Positions 1 to 6,222 of a stretch of 7,543 nucleotides of DNA are shown piece after piece; positions within the stretch are counted from its first letter, which is position 1, and each line of letters starts with the position of its first letter. Source of the stretch: Magnetococcales bacterium (GTDB taxonomy: Bacteria > Pseudomonadota > Magnetococcia > Magnetococcales > JADFWU01). The DNA lies in contig JADFWU010000086.1 in the NCBI GenBank assembly GCA_015234045.1, positions 1 through 7,543 of the forward strand, written 5' to 3'. The notes under the pieces were generated by a model, which was not told the origin of the DNA, ran no database searches, and saw nothing but the letters and a program-made list of their open reading frames with translations. The position numbers were made by a program, and so were the translations under genes.

Positions 1-446
1 CTTCTCTTCGACTGCGTACCAGCTTTCCCGACCCTGAACCCGTGGTAATGCCGGTGGATGGCATGTTGTTGGACTTTCCTTTCAGCGAACGTGGCGAGAC
101 CATACCCGCCAACGCCCATATGGTGATGATTGCACCTCTTGGTATTTCTACTACTGCGGTTGCGGTGATTCCGAGCAGTGATATCGGTTTTGTCCATAAA
201 GGCGGCCGCGGTTTAGTCAAGCTGGATGCCTATCCTTACCATCGCTTTGGTGCGGTTTATGCCCAAGTTACACGTATTCAACCAATACCCAATACCACGG
301 ATTTCAAGGTGACCTTAACCTTGAACAAAACCACCATCAAAGTGAACGAACGTCAGGTGCCTATTCTGCCTGGGCTGGCTGCTCAAGTGGATATTCTGAC
401 CGAAAAAAGACGTATCCTGGATATGCTTCTTGAGCGGTTGGAGTAA
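1..446 (+). CDS. HlyD-family membrane fusion protein of a peptide exporter, C-terminal part (5' end outside window)
   Basis: The frame is open from base 3 to a TAA at 444-446, giving 147 residues with no start in the window, so this is the 3' end of a longer gene. The sequence resembles the C-terminal part of periplasmic adaptors of type I secretion. It has a 'PVDGML' segment typical of the second lipoyl half-motif, followed by GETIPANAHMVMIAP, where HlyD proteins carry a 'G..v..g..l..i.P' motif. A beta-rich stretch comes next, and the tail 'PILPGLAAQVDILTEKRRILDMLLERLE' matches the conserved 'pGm.a.a.I.t..rril.yll.pl' ending. Such proteins sit in the inner membrane and link an ABC exporter to an outer-membrane channel; no TolC-like gene is visible. 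The exporter ATG lies 9 bases after the stop, and that gene's ribosome-binding site (GGAG, 440-443) is inside this coding end, which indicates one operon. Family assignment is firm; the substrate is inferred from the next gene. Confidence 0.88.
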   Translation, partial: SLRLRTSFPDPEPVVMPVDGMLLDFPFSERGETIPANAHMVMIAPLGISTTAVAVIPSSDIGFVHKGGRGLVKLDAYPYHRFGAVYAQVTRIQPIPNTTDFKVTLTLNKTTIKVNERQVPILPGLAAQVDILTEKRRILDMLLERLE

Positions 447-455
447 CAAACCACC

Positions 456-2657
456 ATGGAAACAAGCACATACCCCTTACCTTGGCGCAGTCGGTTTTTC
501 TCTCCACATGTGGTACGACAACACAGTGCCATGGATTGCTCGGCAGGCTGTCTGGCAACGGTTGCTCGGTATTTCGGCAAGCAGATCAGTATCAACCGTG
601 TTCGTGAGTTGATCGGCGTAGGACAGTCTGGTGCCTCTCTCAACCAGATTGAACAAGCCGCTAGAGCGCTCTCCTTCCACACTGAAACCCGATTTTCCAC
701 ACCGGATGATCTTCGTAAACAACAGCTACCTGCCATCATCAACTGGAAGGGCTATCACTGGGTTGTGGTGTTCTCCATCTCGGCCAAAAGCGCTACCATT
801 GGTGATCCTGAACGGGGCTTGCGTACCGTATCTTTGAAGACTTTTGCCAAAGAGTGGACCGGCTATACCCTGCTGTTAAAACCCACCGAAAAATTTGACC
901 AACTGGAAAACAGCCCGCCACCCTTGCGCCAACTGTTTCCCTACTTTAATCGCTATCGCAAAACCATCTTTGAGATCCTGTTTGCCTCGGTAATGGTTCA
1001 AATAATGACTCTGACCATACCGCTGTTCTCAAAATTTTTGCTGGATGAAGTGATTCTGAAAGAGGAACAGCGCTGGCTTGCATCGGGATTAACCGCGGTA
1101 TTCTGTCTGATATTCATGAATGCCATCATGACTTGGCTGCGCCAGGAGATGGCGTTGCAAGTGGGTATGCGAGCGAATTTAAAGATTATTACTCAAGTCT
1201 ATCAACGCCTGTTGCGTCTACCGCTCTCTTTCTTTGAGTCCCGAAAAGAAGGCGACATTATCAGCCGCTTTGAAGAGCATAAGAAGATCACCCAATTCAT
1301 CACTAATTCGGGCCTTCAGATGCTGGTCAATCTATTGACCGCCTTTCTCTATATCGCGGTAATGCTCTATTTTCACGCTGAATTAACGGCGGTAGCCTGT
1401 GTCTTTCTCCTGTTTCACATCGTAGCAATGATCTATATTACGCCTCGGATTCGACAGGCGTTCCGTGAGACCTTCGTCAAGGGCGCTCAGGCGGAGAGTC
1501 ACGTAATCGAATCACTTCAAGGTGTAGGCACCATCAAAGCACTGGGTGCCAACCACTACAGCCGCTGGCAGTTTGATAATCTCTATGCCGGTTTGGTTAA
1601 CACCTTTTTTGGTGGTCTACGCTACACACAAGCTTCTACCCTTTTGGCCCAGTTGGCGGATCATCTCAGCGGTATTGCCGTACTATTCTACGGAGCCACC
1701 TTGGTGCCCATGGGTGAGTTATCGGTAGGAACCCTCATTGCGCTCACGCTGCTGACACGCGCACTGCATCAACCTGCTACGGAGATTCTTGAAAGTTGGG
1801 ATGCCCTGCAAGAAGCGCTCAATGCGGTAGATCGTCTCAACGATATCCTGGAAAAAGATCCTGAGTACCTGCCCGCGCAGATGGACAGCAATCGAATTCA
1901 CATTCCCAGGGCACGCGGACATATCCGTTTCGAGTCGGTCACCTTTCGACACACTTCGGACAATCGACATAATATTATTCAAAATATCAATCTGAATATT
2001 CAACCCGGCGAACGCGTGATGCTGGTAGGACGCAGTGGAAGCGGAAAATCTACACTGCTTAAGCTGTTGTACCGTTTTCATGAGCCGACCAATGGTCGGA
2101 TTTTGCTGGATGGTTTCGATATTGATGATCTATGGCTGCCTTCACTGCGTGAAAGCGTTGGCTTTGCTGGACAAAAACCGCTTATCTTTCAAGGATCCAT
2201 TAGAGACAATATCGCCATCGTCCGCCCAAATGCCTCACTGAAGCAAATTCAACAAGCGGCCGAACTGGCTGAAGCGCACCGCTTCATCTCTGCCACACCA
2301 GGCGGTTACGATGCCCTATTGGCAGAACGGGGTTCCAATCTATCAGGCGGACAGCGTCAGCGGTTGGCACTGGCACGGATGTTTTTGTTGGATCCACCCA
2401 TATTGGTGCTGGATGAAGCCACATCCGCGCTTGATCCCATCACTGAGACCCGTGTACTCAACAATATCAACAGCCACTTTACCGGACGCACCATCATTGC
2501 CATTCCGCACCGGCCTCGCTTCTGCGAATCTGCGGATCAGATTGTGGTGCTCAACAAGGGAATTATTGTAGAGTCAGGTAATTATGAAACTCTGATCAAA
2601 CGACGCGGCTTATTCCATCACCTCATGCGCACCTACCAGGACACACCGATGGTGTAG
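456..2657 (+). CDS. Peptidase-containing ABC exporter (C39 bacteriocin-processing family)
   Basis: This is a complete 733-residue protein with the usual length and layout of double-glycine peptide exporters, which cut the leader from a small peptide in the cytoplasm and export the core using ATP. Residues ~18-145 are a C39 cysteine peptidase. The 'QHSAMDCSAGC' motif gives oxyanion Gln22 and catalytic Cys28, 'GYHWVVV' gives His101 and 'GDPERG' gives Asp117, so the triad looks intact. Residues ~165-440 are a six-helix transmembrane domain. Residues ~485-733 are the nucleotide-binding domain, with Walker A GRSGSGKST (525-533), Q-loop in 'GFAGQKP', signature LSGGQ (629-633), Walker B ILVLDE ending at Asp653-Glu654, D-loop SALD and H-loop His685 in 'IPHRP'. 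The ATG at 456 has GGAG 12 bases upstream and places the peptidase domain where the family has it. It follows the HlyD gene in the same operon and converges on a double-glycine peptide gene. A functional exporter is very likely; its actual substrate is inferred. Confidence 0.96.
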   Translation: METSTYPLPWRSRFFSPHVVRQHSAMDCSAGCLATVARYFGKQISINRVRELIGVGQSGASLNQIEQAARALSFHTETRFSTPDDLRKQQLPAIINWKGYHWVVVFSISAKSATIGDPERGLRTVSLKTFAKEWTGYTLLLKPTEKFDQLENSPPPLRQLFPYFNRYRKTIFEILFASVMVQIMTLTIPLFSKFLLDEVILKEEQRWLASGLTAVFCLIFMNAIMTWLRQEMALQVGMRANLKIITQVYQRLLRLPLSFFESRKEGDIISRFEEHKKITQFITNSGLQMLVNLLTAFLYIAVMLYFHAELTAVACVFLLFHIVAMIYITPRIRQAFRETFVKGAQAESHVIESLQGVGTIKALGANHYSRWQFDNLYAGLVNTFFGGLRYTQASTLLAQLADHLSGIAVLFYGATLVPMGELSVGTLIALTLLTRALHQPATEILESWDALQEALNAVDRLNDILEKDPEYLPAQMDSNRIHIPRARGHIRFESVTFRHTSDNRHNIIQNINLNIQPGERVMLVGRSGSGKSTLLKLLYRFHEPTNGRILLDGFDIDDLWLPSLRESVGFAGQKPLIFQGSIRDNIAIVRPNASLKQIQQAAELAEAHRFISATPGGYDALLAERGSNLSGGQRQRLALARMFLLDPPILVLDEATSALDPITETRVLNNINSHFTGRTIIAIPHRPRFCESADQIVVLNKGIIVESGNYETLIKRRGLFHHLMRTYQDTPMV

Positions 2658-2676
2658 GATGGATTTTACACCGGAA

Positions 2677-2701
2677 AAGAGGAGAAAGGGGTTCTCCTCT
2701 T
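2677..2701. terminator. Perfect hairpin between convergent genes, candidate bidirectional terminator
   Basis: AAGAGGAGAA (2677-2686) and TTCTCCTCTT (2692-2701) pair perfectly over 10 bp around a 5-base loop (AGGGG). The hairpin lies 19 bases after the exporter stop and 32 bases after the peptide-gene stop on the opposite strand, where a shared terminator would be expected. Neither side has a long uninterrupted T-run directly after the stem, so it is a weak or non-canonical intrinsic terminator. It could instead be a 3'-end stabilising structure. Confidence 0.5.
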
Positions 2702-2733
2702 CATGAAGCCCTCTTTCGTGATTTTTCGGAGAA

Positions 2734-2916
2734 TCAATCAGAAACGTTAAAGAAAAAGCCACCGGTCAAGGGTGAGCCGAAGCCCCCAAAAACCTCTTTC
2801 TCTTCATTGGCGGACAGCTTGCGTGCCCGAACTGGAAGATCGCGTATTTCGATCTTCTGGGGTTGTTTGTTGAAACGGGTATGTTCATCGTTCTGAGCAT
2901 CGACCCTGCTCTTCAT
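2734..2916 (-). CDS. Double-glycine leader peptide, putative secreted peptide precursor
   Basis: This encodes 60 residues read from an ATG at 2916 (MKSRVDAQ...), with AAAGGA about 9 bases upstream. A second in-frame ATG at 2967 would add 17 residues and also has a possible AAGGG site 8 bases upstream, so the start is not settled. The leader ends in LSANEEKEVFGG (residues 34-45). Counting back from the glycine pair, it has Leu at -12, Ser at -11, Glu at -8, Val at -4 and Gly-Gly at -2/-1, the consensus recognised by C39 peptidases. The predicted core is FGSPLTGGFFFNVSD: 15 residues, no cysteine, rich in Phe and Gly, with a second Gly-Gly at 52-53. I do not recognise the family. The core is much shorter than usual class II bacteriocins, so a signalling peptide, a small RiPP or a bacteriocin-like peptide are all possible. 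The gene faces the C39 exporter, its probable partner. No modification or immunity gene is visible. Confidence 0.75.
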   Translation of the reverse strand: MKSRVDAQNDEHTRFNKQPQKIEIRDLPVRARKLSANEEKEVFGGFGSPLTGGFFFNVSD

Positions 2917-3067
2917 TGAGGTATTTCCTTTGTTCGTTTGGGGTGATCGTTCAAATAACAGGTCCATGCGTTTGGCCCTTAGTCTAAAATGCGTTAATCA
3001 ATCCTTTTGTTGGTTGAAATTTAACAGAAACCACACACAAATATCGACTAAAATTTTTCTATTGGCA

Positions 3068-3081
3068 TATAAAATTTTATA
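3068..3081. promoter_or_regulatory. AT-rich perfect palindrome, candidate promoter or operator for the peptide gene
   Basis: TATAAAATTTTATA is a perfect 14-bp palindrome flanked by ATTG (3061-3064) and CAAT (3082-3085), which extends the dyad imperfectly. Each strand reads TATAAA, close to a sigma-70 -10 box. The site lies ~100-150 bases upstream of the two possible peptide starts. I found no good -35 box at the right spacing, so a promoter is only suggested. A regulator-binding site is an equally fair reading. Confidence 0.3.
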
Positions 3082-3180
3082 CAATCAGACATACTGAGTA
3101 GAACCGACATACCAATTGGCCTATCATTTATAGGCGTTACGCATTTGCCGGTTGAAACAGGCATCAAAGCGTGTACAGTC

Positions 3181-3200
3181 ATTCCCGCAGAGACGGGAAT
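3181..3200. repeat. dRS3-like 20-bp inverted repeat
   Basis: The sequence attcccgcagagacgggaat fits the ATTCCC-N8-GGGAAT layout of the dRS3 element known from Neisseria. Similar 'CATTCCCGC...GCGGGAATCCAG' repeats are common between genes in many beta- and gammaproteobacteria. The flanks here (gtc before, ccag after) match that wider form. One copy is visible. Whether it is repeated elsewhere in the genome cannot be seen from this window. Confidence 0.6.
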
Positions 3201-3330
3201 CCAGGTTTTGAAGACATAAGGGCCACGGAAAAAATGAAGCGTATAGACAAGCGATGGACACCGCCCGTCGGGACATCAAAAGCCTATTGGAACGAAAGCG
3301 CTACTGGTCCGTAATCCCGGAGGTAGCGAG

Positions 3331-3374
3331 CGAACCAGCTACAGGCGAACCAGCTACAGGCGAACCAGCTACAG
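3331..3374. repeat. Three tandem copies of a 15-bp unit
   Basis: The unit CGAACCAGCTACAGG occurs at 3331-3345 and 3346-3360 exactly, and at 3361-3374 without its last base. The copies are identical, which suggests recent slippage expansion. The unit length is a multiple of three and would read Glu-Pro-Ala-Thr-Gly repeats in one + strand frame, but the surrounding frame is not a credible gene. Confidence 0.9.
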
Positions 3375-3386
3375 CGTGCCGGGTTT

Positions 3387-3413
3387 CTCGTTGGAGAATC
3401 TCTCTCCAACGAG
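3387..3413. repeat. Perfect 11-bp hairpin downstream of yidC
   Basis: CTCGTTGGAGA (3387-3397) and TCTCCAACGAG (3403-3413) pair perfectly around a 5-base loop. It lies 37 bases past the yidC stop in the yidC reading direction. On that strand the stem is followed by AAACCC, not a T-run, so it is not a canonical intrinsic terminator. It could protect or process the 3' end of the yidC transcript, or be part of a small repeat element. Confidence 0.55.
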
Positions 3414-3450
3414 CTGACAGACAATCCGAACAGTTTGATAGCAACGCTAT

Positions 3451-5094
3451 CTAGGCCTGCTCCTGCTCTTTAGCACTCAACTTGATGATGTAGCCCTGCT
3501 GGATGATGGAGAGTGTATTGTTGACCAACCAGTACAGAACAAGCCCAGCTGGGAAAGTCAAAAACAGCACTGTAAAGACCACCGGCAGGAACATCATCAC
3601 CTTGGCCTGAATGGCATCGGCAGGCTTGGGATTGAGTTTGGACTGAATGAACATGGATGCGCCCATCAATACTGGCAGCACATAATACGGATCCATCACC
3701 GAGAGATCAGTAATCCAACCGAAGAACGGCGCATGGCGCATCTCAACGGAGAGAAACAGCACCTTATACAGAGCAAAGAACACCGGAATCTGAATCACAA
3801 CAGGCAAACAACCACCAAGAGGATTGACTTTGTTATCCTGGTAGAGCTTCATCATCTCCTGATTCATGCCCTGCCGGTCGTCACCGTACTTCTGTTTGAG
3901 TTTTTCAATTTTGGGCTGAAGCAACCGCATGGCGTTCATGGAGCGGTAGCTCTTATTGGCCAGCGGAAAGAACAGCAACTTCACAATCAGTGTCAGCAAA
4001 ATAATGGCAATACCGTAATTGCCGACAAATTTATGGAAGAAGAGCAGAAGCTGTACCAACGGTTCGGCGAGAAAGTGGAACCAGCCGTAGTCGATGGAAC
4101 GCTCAAGATCCATATTCAAGGATTTGAGCGTTTTGATCTCCTTGGGACCAACATAAAGCCGCGTACTGATGGTACTGGAACCGCCAGCCATCACATCCAA
4201 CTTCTCGGAGACTCCGACCCGATAGGAAGGCGCTTGAAAGTCAAAGTAATAGGTTTTGGTACTGTCCTGATTGGCGGGAATGGCAGAAGCTAGAAAGTAT
4301 TTATCAGAAAAACCAATCCAACCTTTTTGACGCTCCAAAGCCTGCTGAGATTCACGCAGTTCGTCATAATCGAAATTATGACGCTCTTCATTCAAAAAGC
4401 CCATGGGGCCGATAAAGTCCGCCACGGCCATCATTTTATCTTCGGTCAACTCCGGCTTAATACGCCGATACTGGAAGAAACGGAACAGAGAAAGATTTTC
4501 CGCACCATTGTTGATGACACGATCAGAAATATGGATTAGGTAACTGTTCGCTTCAATAGCAAAGGTGCGCTCAAAACGCAAACCCGCGCCATTATCCCAG
4601 AACATGCGAATCTGGCCCTGATTCTCGATATGATCCGTACCATCCAGCGTCCAAGTCGTTTTCAGACTCGGCGCAGGCACCCGCGCCACAAAAGCGCTCT
4701 CACCAAAAAATTGAGTGGCCGGATTTTCATTGACGAACCGAATGGGATAGCCAGCCTCACCCAACTCAGTCTTATGTTTCATCAACTGAACTTCGATCAG
4801 ACGGCCACCGCTCAGAGAGACTTTACCAGTCACAAAGCCATTATGCAGCGTTGCGGTCGGCCCGGTAATGGATACCACCGCTGGCGCAACAGGTGCCGCA
4901 GTCATCTGCGCGTTCGCCGAATTGGGAACAGCGGAACCAGGCGCTACCGGGCTTTGATCGGTTGCGGCACCCTCAATTTGGGTGACGGCGGTTTCCTGCG
5001 ACTCCTCCGGCGGATAGTAAACCGTCATAACGGTCTGATATACCACCAAAAGAACAAACGAAAGTGAGATTGCCAGCAGGGTGCGCCGATCCAT
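3451..5094 (-). CDS. yidC: Membrane protein insertase YidC (Oxa1 family)
   Basis: This is a complete 547-residue protein, the normal length for a Gram-negative YidC, which inserts and folds inner-membrane proteins alone or with SecYEG. Residues ~7-27 are the N-terminal anchor helix, after MDRRTLLAI. A Pro/Ala/Gln-rich linker (~28-75) is followed by the periplasmic beta-sandwich domain (~76-335). The conserved insertase core comprises a helix from ~346 to 376, the coiled cytoplasmic hairpin with MRLLQPKIEKLKQKYGDD (389-406), the signature NPLGGCLPVVIQIPVFFALY (424-443), DPYYVLPVLMG (468-478) and the last helices (~497-533) ending in NNTLSIIQQ. The hydrophilic-groove position that is Arg366 in E. 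coli is Lys372 here, in 'LIVKLLFFPL', so the positive charge is kept. The ATG at 5094 has AAGGA 8 bases upstream. It is last in the rpmH-rnpA-yidD-yidC series, 133 bases after yidD. That gap holds no gene, only a small GTTCGA/TCGAAC dyad (5116-5130). mnmE, often next, is absent. Confidence 0.98.
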   Translation of the reverse strand: MDRRTLLAISLSFVLLVVYQTVMTVYYPPEESQETAVTQIEGAATDQSPVAPGSAVPNSANAQMTAAPVAPAVVSITGPTATLHNGFVTGKVSLSGGRLIEVQLMKHKTELGEAGYPIRFVNENPATQFFGESAFVARVPAPSLKTTWTLDGTDHIENQGQIRMFWDNGAGLRFERTFAIEANSYLIHISDRVINNGAENLSLFRFFQYRRIKPELTEDKMMAVADFIGPMGFLNEERHNFDYDELRESQQALERQKGWIGFSDKYFLASAIPANQDSTKTYYFDFQAPSYRVGVSEKLDVMAGGSSTISTRLYVGPKEIKTLKSLNMDLERSIDYGWFHFLAEPLVQLLLFFHKFVGNYGIAIILLTLIVKLLFFPLANKSYRSMNAMRLLQPKIEKLKQKYGDDRQGMNQEMMKLYQDNKVNPLGGCLPVVIQIPVFFALYKVLFLSVEMRHAPFFGWITDLSVMDPYYVLPVLMGASMFIQSKLNPKPADAIQAKVMMFLPVVFTVLFLTFPAGLVLYWLVNNTLSIIQQGYIIKLSAKEQEQA

Positions 5095-5227
5095 GTGTGG
5101 ATTCCTTATTTCAGAGTTCGAGTTTCGAACACTGGAAAATCGATAGACTCTATATTCAGTTCAAAACACCAGCACCAATCAGCCCGTTTACCGCTACAAT
5201 TATTAAGACAGGGCAACAAACAGGGAT

Positions 5228-5440
5228 TCAAGGAACCGGATCAAAGCCACCCGAGTTAAACGGATGGCACCGTAACAAACGCCGCAACGCCAGCCAACTT
5301 CCCTTCAGGGCACCATGGCGGATAATCGCTTCACGCGCATAGCTGGAGCATGTCGGTTCAAACCGACAGCTGCGCGGCAACACCGGAGATATCAGGGAGC
5401 GATAGAGCCAGATCAGCCCGAGTAGAAATTTCTGAATCAT
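5228..5440 (-). CDS. yidD: Membrane protein insertion efficiency factor YidD
   Basis: This 70-residue protein matches the short YidD family, which associates with the inner membrane and assists YidC-dependent insertion. The conserved pattern is complete: an amphipathic N-terminus ([19 protein letters not shown]), then [15 protein letters not shown] with Cys25 and Cys31, then [19 protein letters not shown] with Cys58, and the ending GGFDPVP. Its ATG overlaps the rnpA stop by four bases (ATGA), and no clear ribosome-binding site precedes it, so translation is probably coupled to rnpA. This is the overlap normally seen for this gene pair. Confidence 0.97.
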   Translation of the reverse strand: MIQKFLLGLIWLYRSLISPVLPRSCRFEPTCSSYAREAIIRHGALKGSWLALRRLLRCHPFNSGGFDPVP

Positions 5441-5820
5441 GTTGCGGACATATTTTTAGCAAGCACCCGGTCAAGCTGGGATCGCAATTGTGCGGATGTC
5501 ACTTGCCCAGCACGCGGCCGAGCAATAATCACGCAATCGCCATCCTGTTTAAATCGGTGACGATGGGTGCGAAAGAATTCACGAATCGCCCGTTTCACTC
5601 GATTTCGGATTACAGCAGACCCAACCTTACGGCTTACGGTAACGCCAAGCCGACTTTCGGGTAAGCCGTGCGCGTGCCAATAGAGAACGAAAAAGGGATT
5701 TCGGCCAAACCGGCGTCCCTTTCTCAATACTTTTTTAAAAGCTGCACTGTTGAGAAGTCGCGCATGTTTGGAAAAGGAGAAATCCTCTCCCAAGCACGAC
5801 TCACCGTTCTCTTTGGTCAC
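5437..5820 (-). CDS. rnpA: Ribonuclease P protein component
   Basis: This 127-residue basic protein is the protein subunit of RNase P, which binds the catalytic RNA and helps trim 5' leaders from tRNA precursors in the cytoplasm. The N-terminus has the family's '[18 protein letters not shown]' (21-38), the central '[28 protein letters not shown]' region (57-84) holds the RNR signature (Arg72-Asn73-Arg74), and '[10 protein letters not shown]' (95-104) follows. The start is a GTG at 5820, with GGAG 7 bases upstream; an ATG just upstream at 5824 is in another frame. It lies 41 bases after rpmH and overlaps yidD by four bases, so the cluster is very likely co-transcribed. Confidence 0.97.
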   Translation of the reverse strand: MTKENGESCLGEDFSFSKHARLLNSAAFKKVLRKGRRFGRNPFFVLYWHAHGLPESRLGVTVSRKVGSAVIRNRVKRAIREFFRTHRHRFKQDGDCVIIARPRAGQVTSAQLRSQLDRVLAKNMSAT

Positions 5821-5861
5821 ACATCTTCTCCGGGCAGGTTCAACCAGGAGGCAAGTCCAGG

Positions 5862-5996
5862 TTAGGAACTCAGAACTTTGCGACCACGACGACGACGGCG
5901 GGCGATAATGGCTCGGCCTGCGCGTGTTGACATCCGTTTACGAAAGCCGTGAGTCCGTTTGCGGCGAATAGTGCTGGGTTGAAAGGTGCGTTTCAC
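5862..5996 (-). CDS. rpmH: 50S ribosomal protein L34
   Basis: This 44-residue, very arginine-rich protein is ribosomal protein L34. It begins (GTG)[20 protein letters not shown], continues through [18 protein letters not shown] and ends in VLSS, matching the family end to end at the usual length. The start is a GTG at 5996 with AGGAG 8 bases upstream; the ValMet-type start is fixed because L34 begins MKRT. It is the first gene of the rpmH-rnpA-yidD-yidC cluster. Strong ribosomal-gene expression would be expected from the promoter upstream. Confidence 0.98.
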   Translation of the reverse strand: MKRTFQPSTIRRKRTHGFRKRMSTRAGRAIIARRRRRGRKVLSS

Positions 5997-6046
5997 TGGT
6001 GACGCTCCTGATTTTCTTGAGATTGTATTAAACGTTTACGGGGTTC

Positions 6047-6064
6047 TCTCTCCGGCAGGAGAGA
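6047..6064. other. Small hairpin in the presumed rpmH leader
   Basis: TCTCTCC (6047-6053) pairs with GGAGAGA (6058-6064) around a 4-base loop, in the untranslated leader between the candidate promoter and the rpmH start. A perfect palindrome TAAACGTTTA (6029-6038) lies between it and the gene. No role can be assigned from sequence alone. Confidence 0.4.
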
Positions 6065-6083
6065 TGAATCCAAAAAGACAGCT

Positions 6084-6113
6084 ATCATAGGCGGAACAGA
6101 GCCATAAACTCAA
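6084..6113 (-). promoter_or_regulatory. rpmH: Candidate sigma-70 promoter for the rpmH-rnpA-yidD-yidC cluster
   Basis: On the - strand TTGAGT (6108-6113) is a 4/6 match to the -35 box and TATGAT (6084-6089) a 5/6 match to the -10 box, separated by 18 bases. The transcript would start about 80 bases before rpmH. It lies between the clpB terminator and rpmH, where a promoter is needed. Confidence 0.45.
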
Positions 6114-6147
6114 CCATCCATCTCTCTCTTGATGCACTTTTTGTTAT

Positions 6148-6192
6148 AAAAACAGATCAGGCTGTTATCATTACCGCTGACAACAGCCTGAT
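6148..6192 (-). terminator. clpB: Rho-independent terminator of the clpB transcript
   Basis: ATCAGGCTGTT (6156-6166) pairs with AACAGCCTGAT (6182-6192) over 11 bp, with three more inner pairs after one mismatch. On the - strand the stem is followed by CTG and then five T (6148-6152). It begins 31 bases after the clpB stop. This separates clpB transcription from the rpmH cluster. Confidence 0.85.
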
Positions 6193-6222
6193 TTCAATGT
6201 GATTTTGAGACACACTTCATGG

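Larger units (their letters stand above)
2968..3450. other. Non-coding patchwork region between the peptide gene and yidC
   Basis: No convincing gene lies in these 483 bases. The first ~140 bases are AT-rich and probably hold the peptide-gene promoter. From ~3119 the character changes: a GCCTAT/ATAGGC hairpin (3119-3135), a dRS3-like inverted repeat, a 15-bp tandem repeat, an 11-bp hairpin and a small GATAGC/GCTATC hairpin (3437-3451) that touches the yidC stop. A + strand frame from 3212 to 3454 is open and begins protein-like (GKNEAYRQAMDTARRDIKSL from 3227), but it is preceded by a stop at 3209 and runs into the tandem repeat. At most it is a decayed gene fragment. Confidence 0.6.

Noticed and set aside
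383-742. Open frame on the - strand across the HlyD/exporter junction
   Set aside because: It overlaps the strongly conserved C39 peptidase coding region and shows no family features.
2968-3093. Open + strand frame of about 42 codons upstream of the peptide gene
   Set aside because: It lies in AT-rich DNA, lacks an ATG or ribosome-binding site, and has no Gly-Gly leader or other motif.
3331-3374. Short repeats considered as a CRISPR array
   Set aside because: The 15-bp copies are directly adjacent with no spacers, and no cas gene is present.
3387-3413. Hairpin considered as a canonical yidC terminator
   Set aside because: No T-run follows the stem on either strand; kept only as a structure of unknown role.
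3254-3454. 66-codon + strand frame with Glu-Pro-Ala-Thr-Gly repeats
   Set aside because: The repeats come from the 15-bp tandem unit, the end runs through a hairpin, and there is no ribosome-binding site of note; treated as non-coding.
3733-4293. 186-codon open frame on the + strand inside yidC
   Set aside because: It is antisense to a clearly coding YidC core, His/Gln-rich in the manner of a shadow frame, and has no recognisable domain.
5997-6222. Region upstream of rpmH considered as a replication origin
   Set aside because: No DnaA boxes (TTATNCACA type) were seen, and dnaA is not adjacent.
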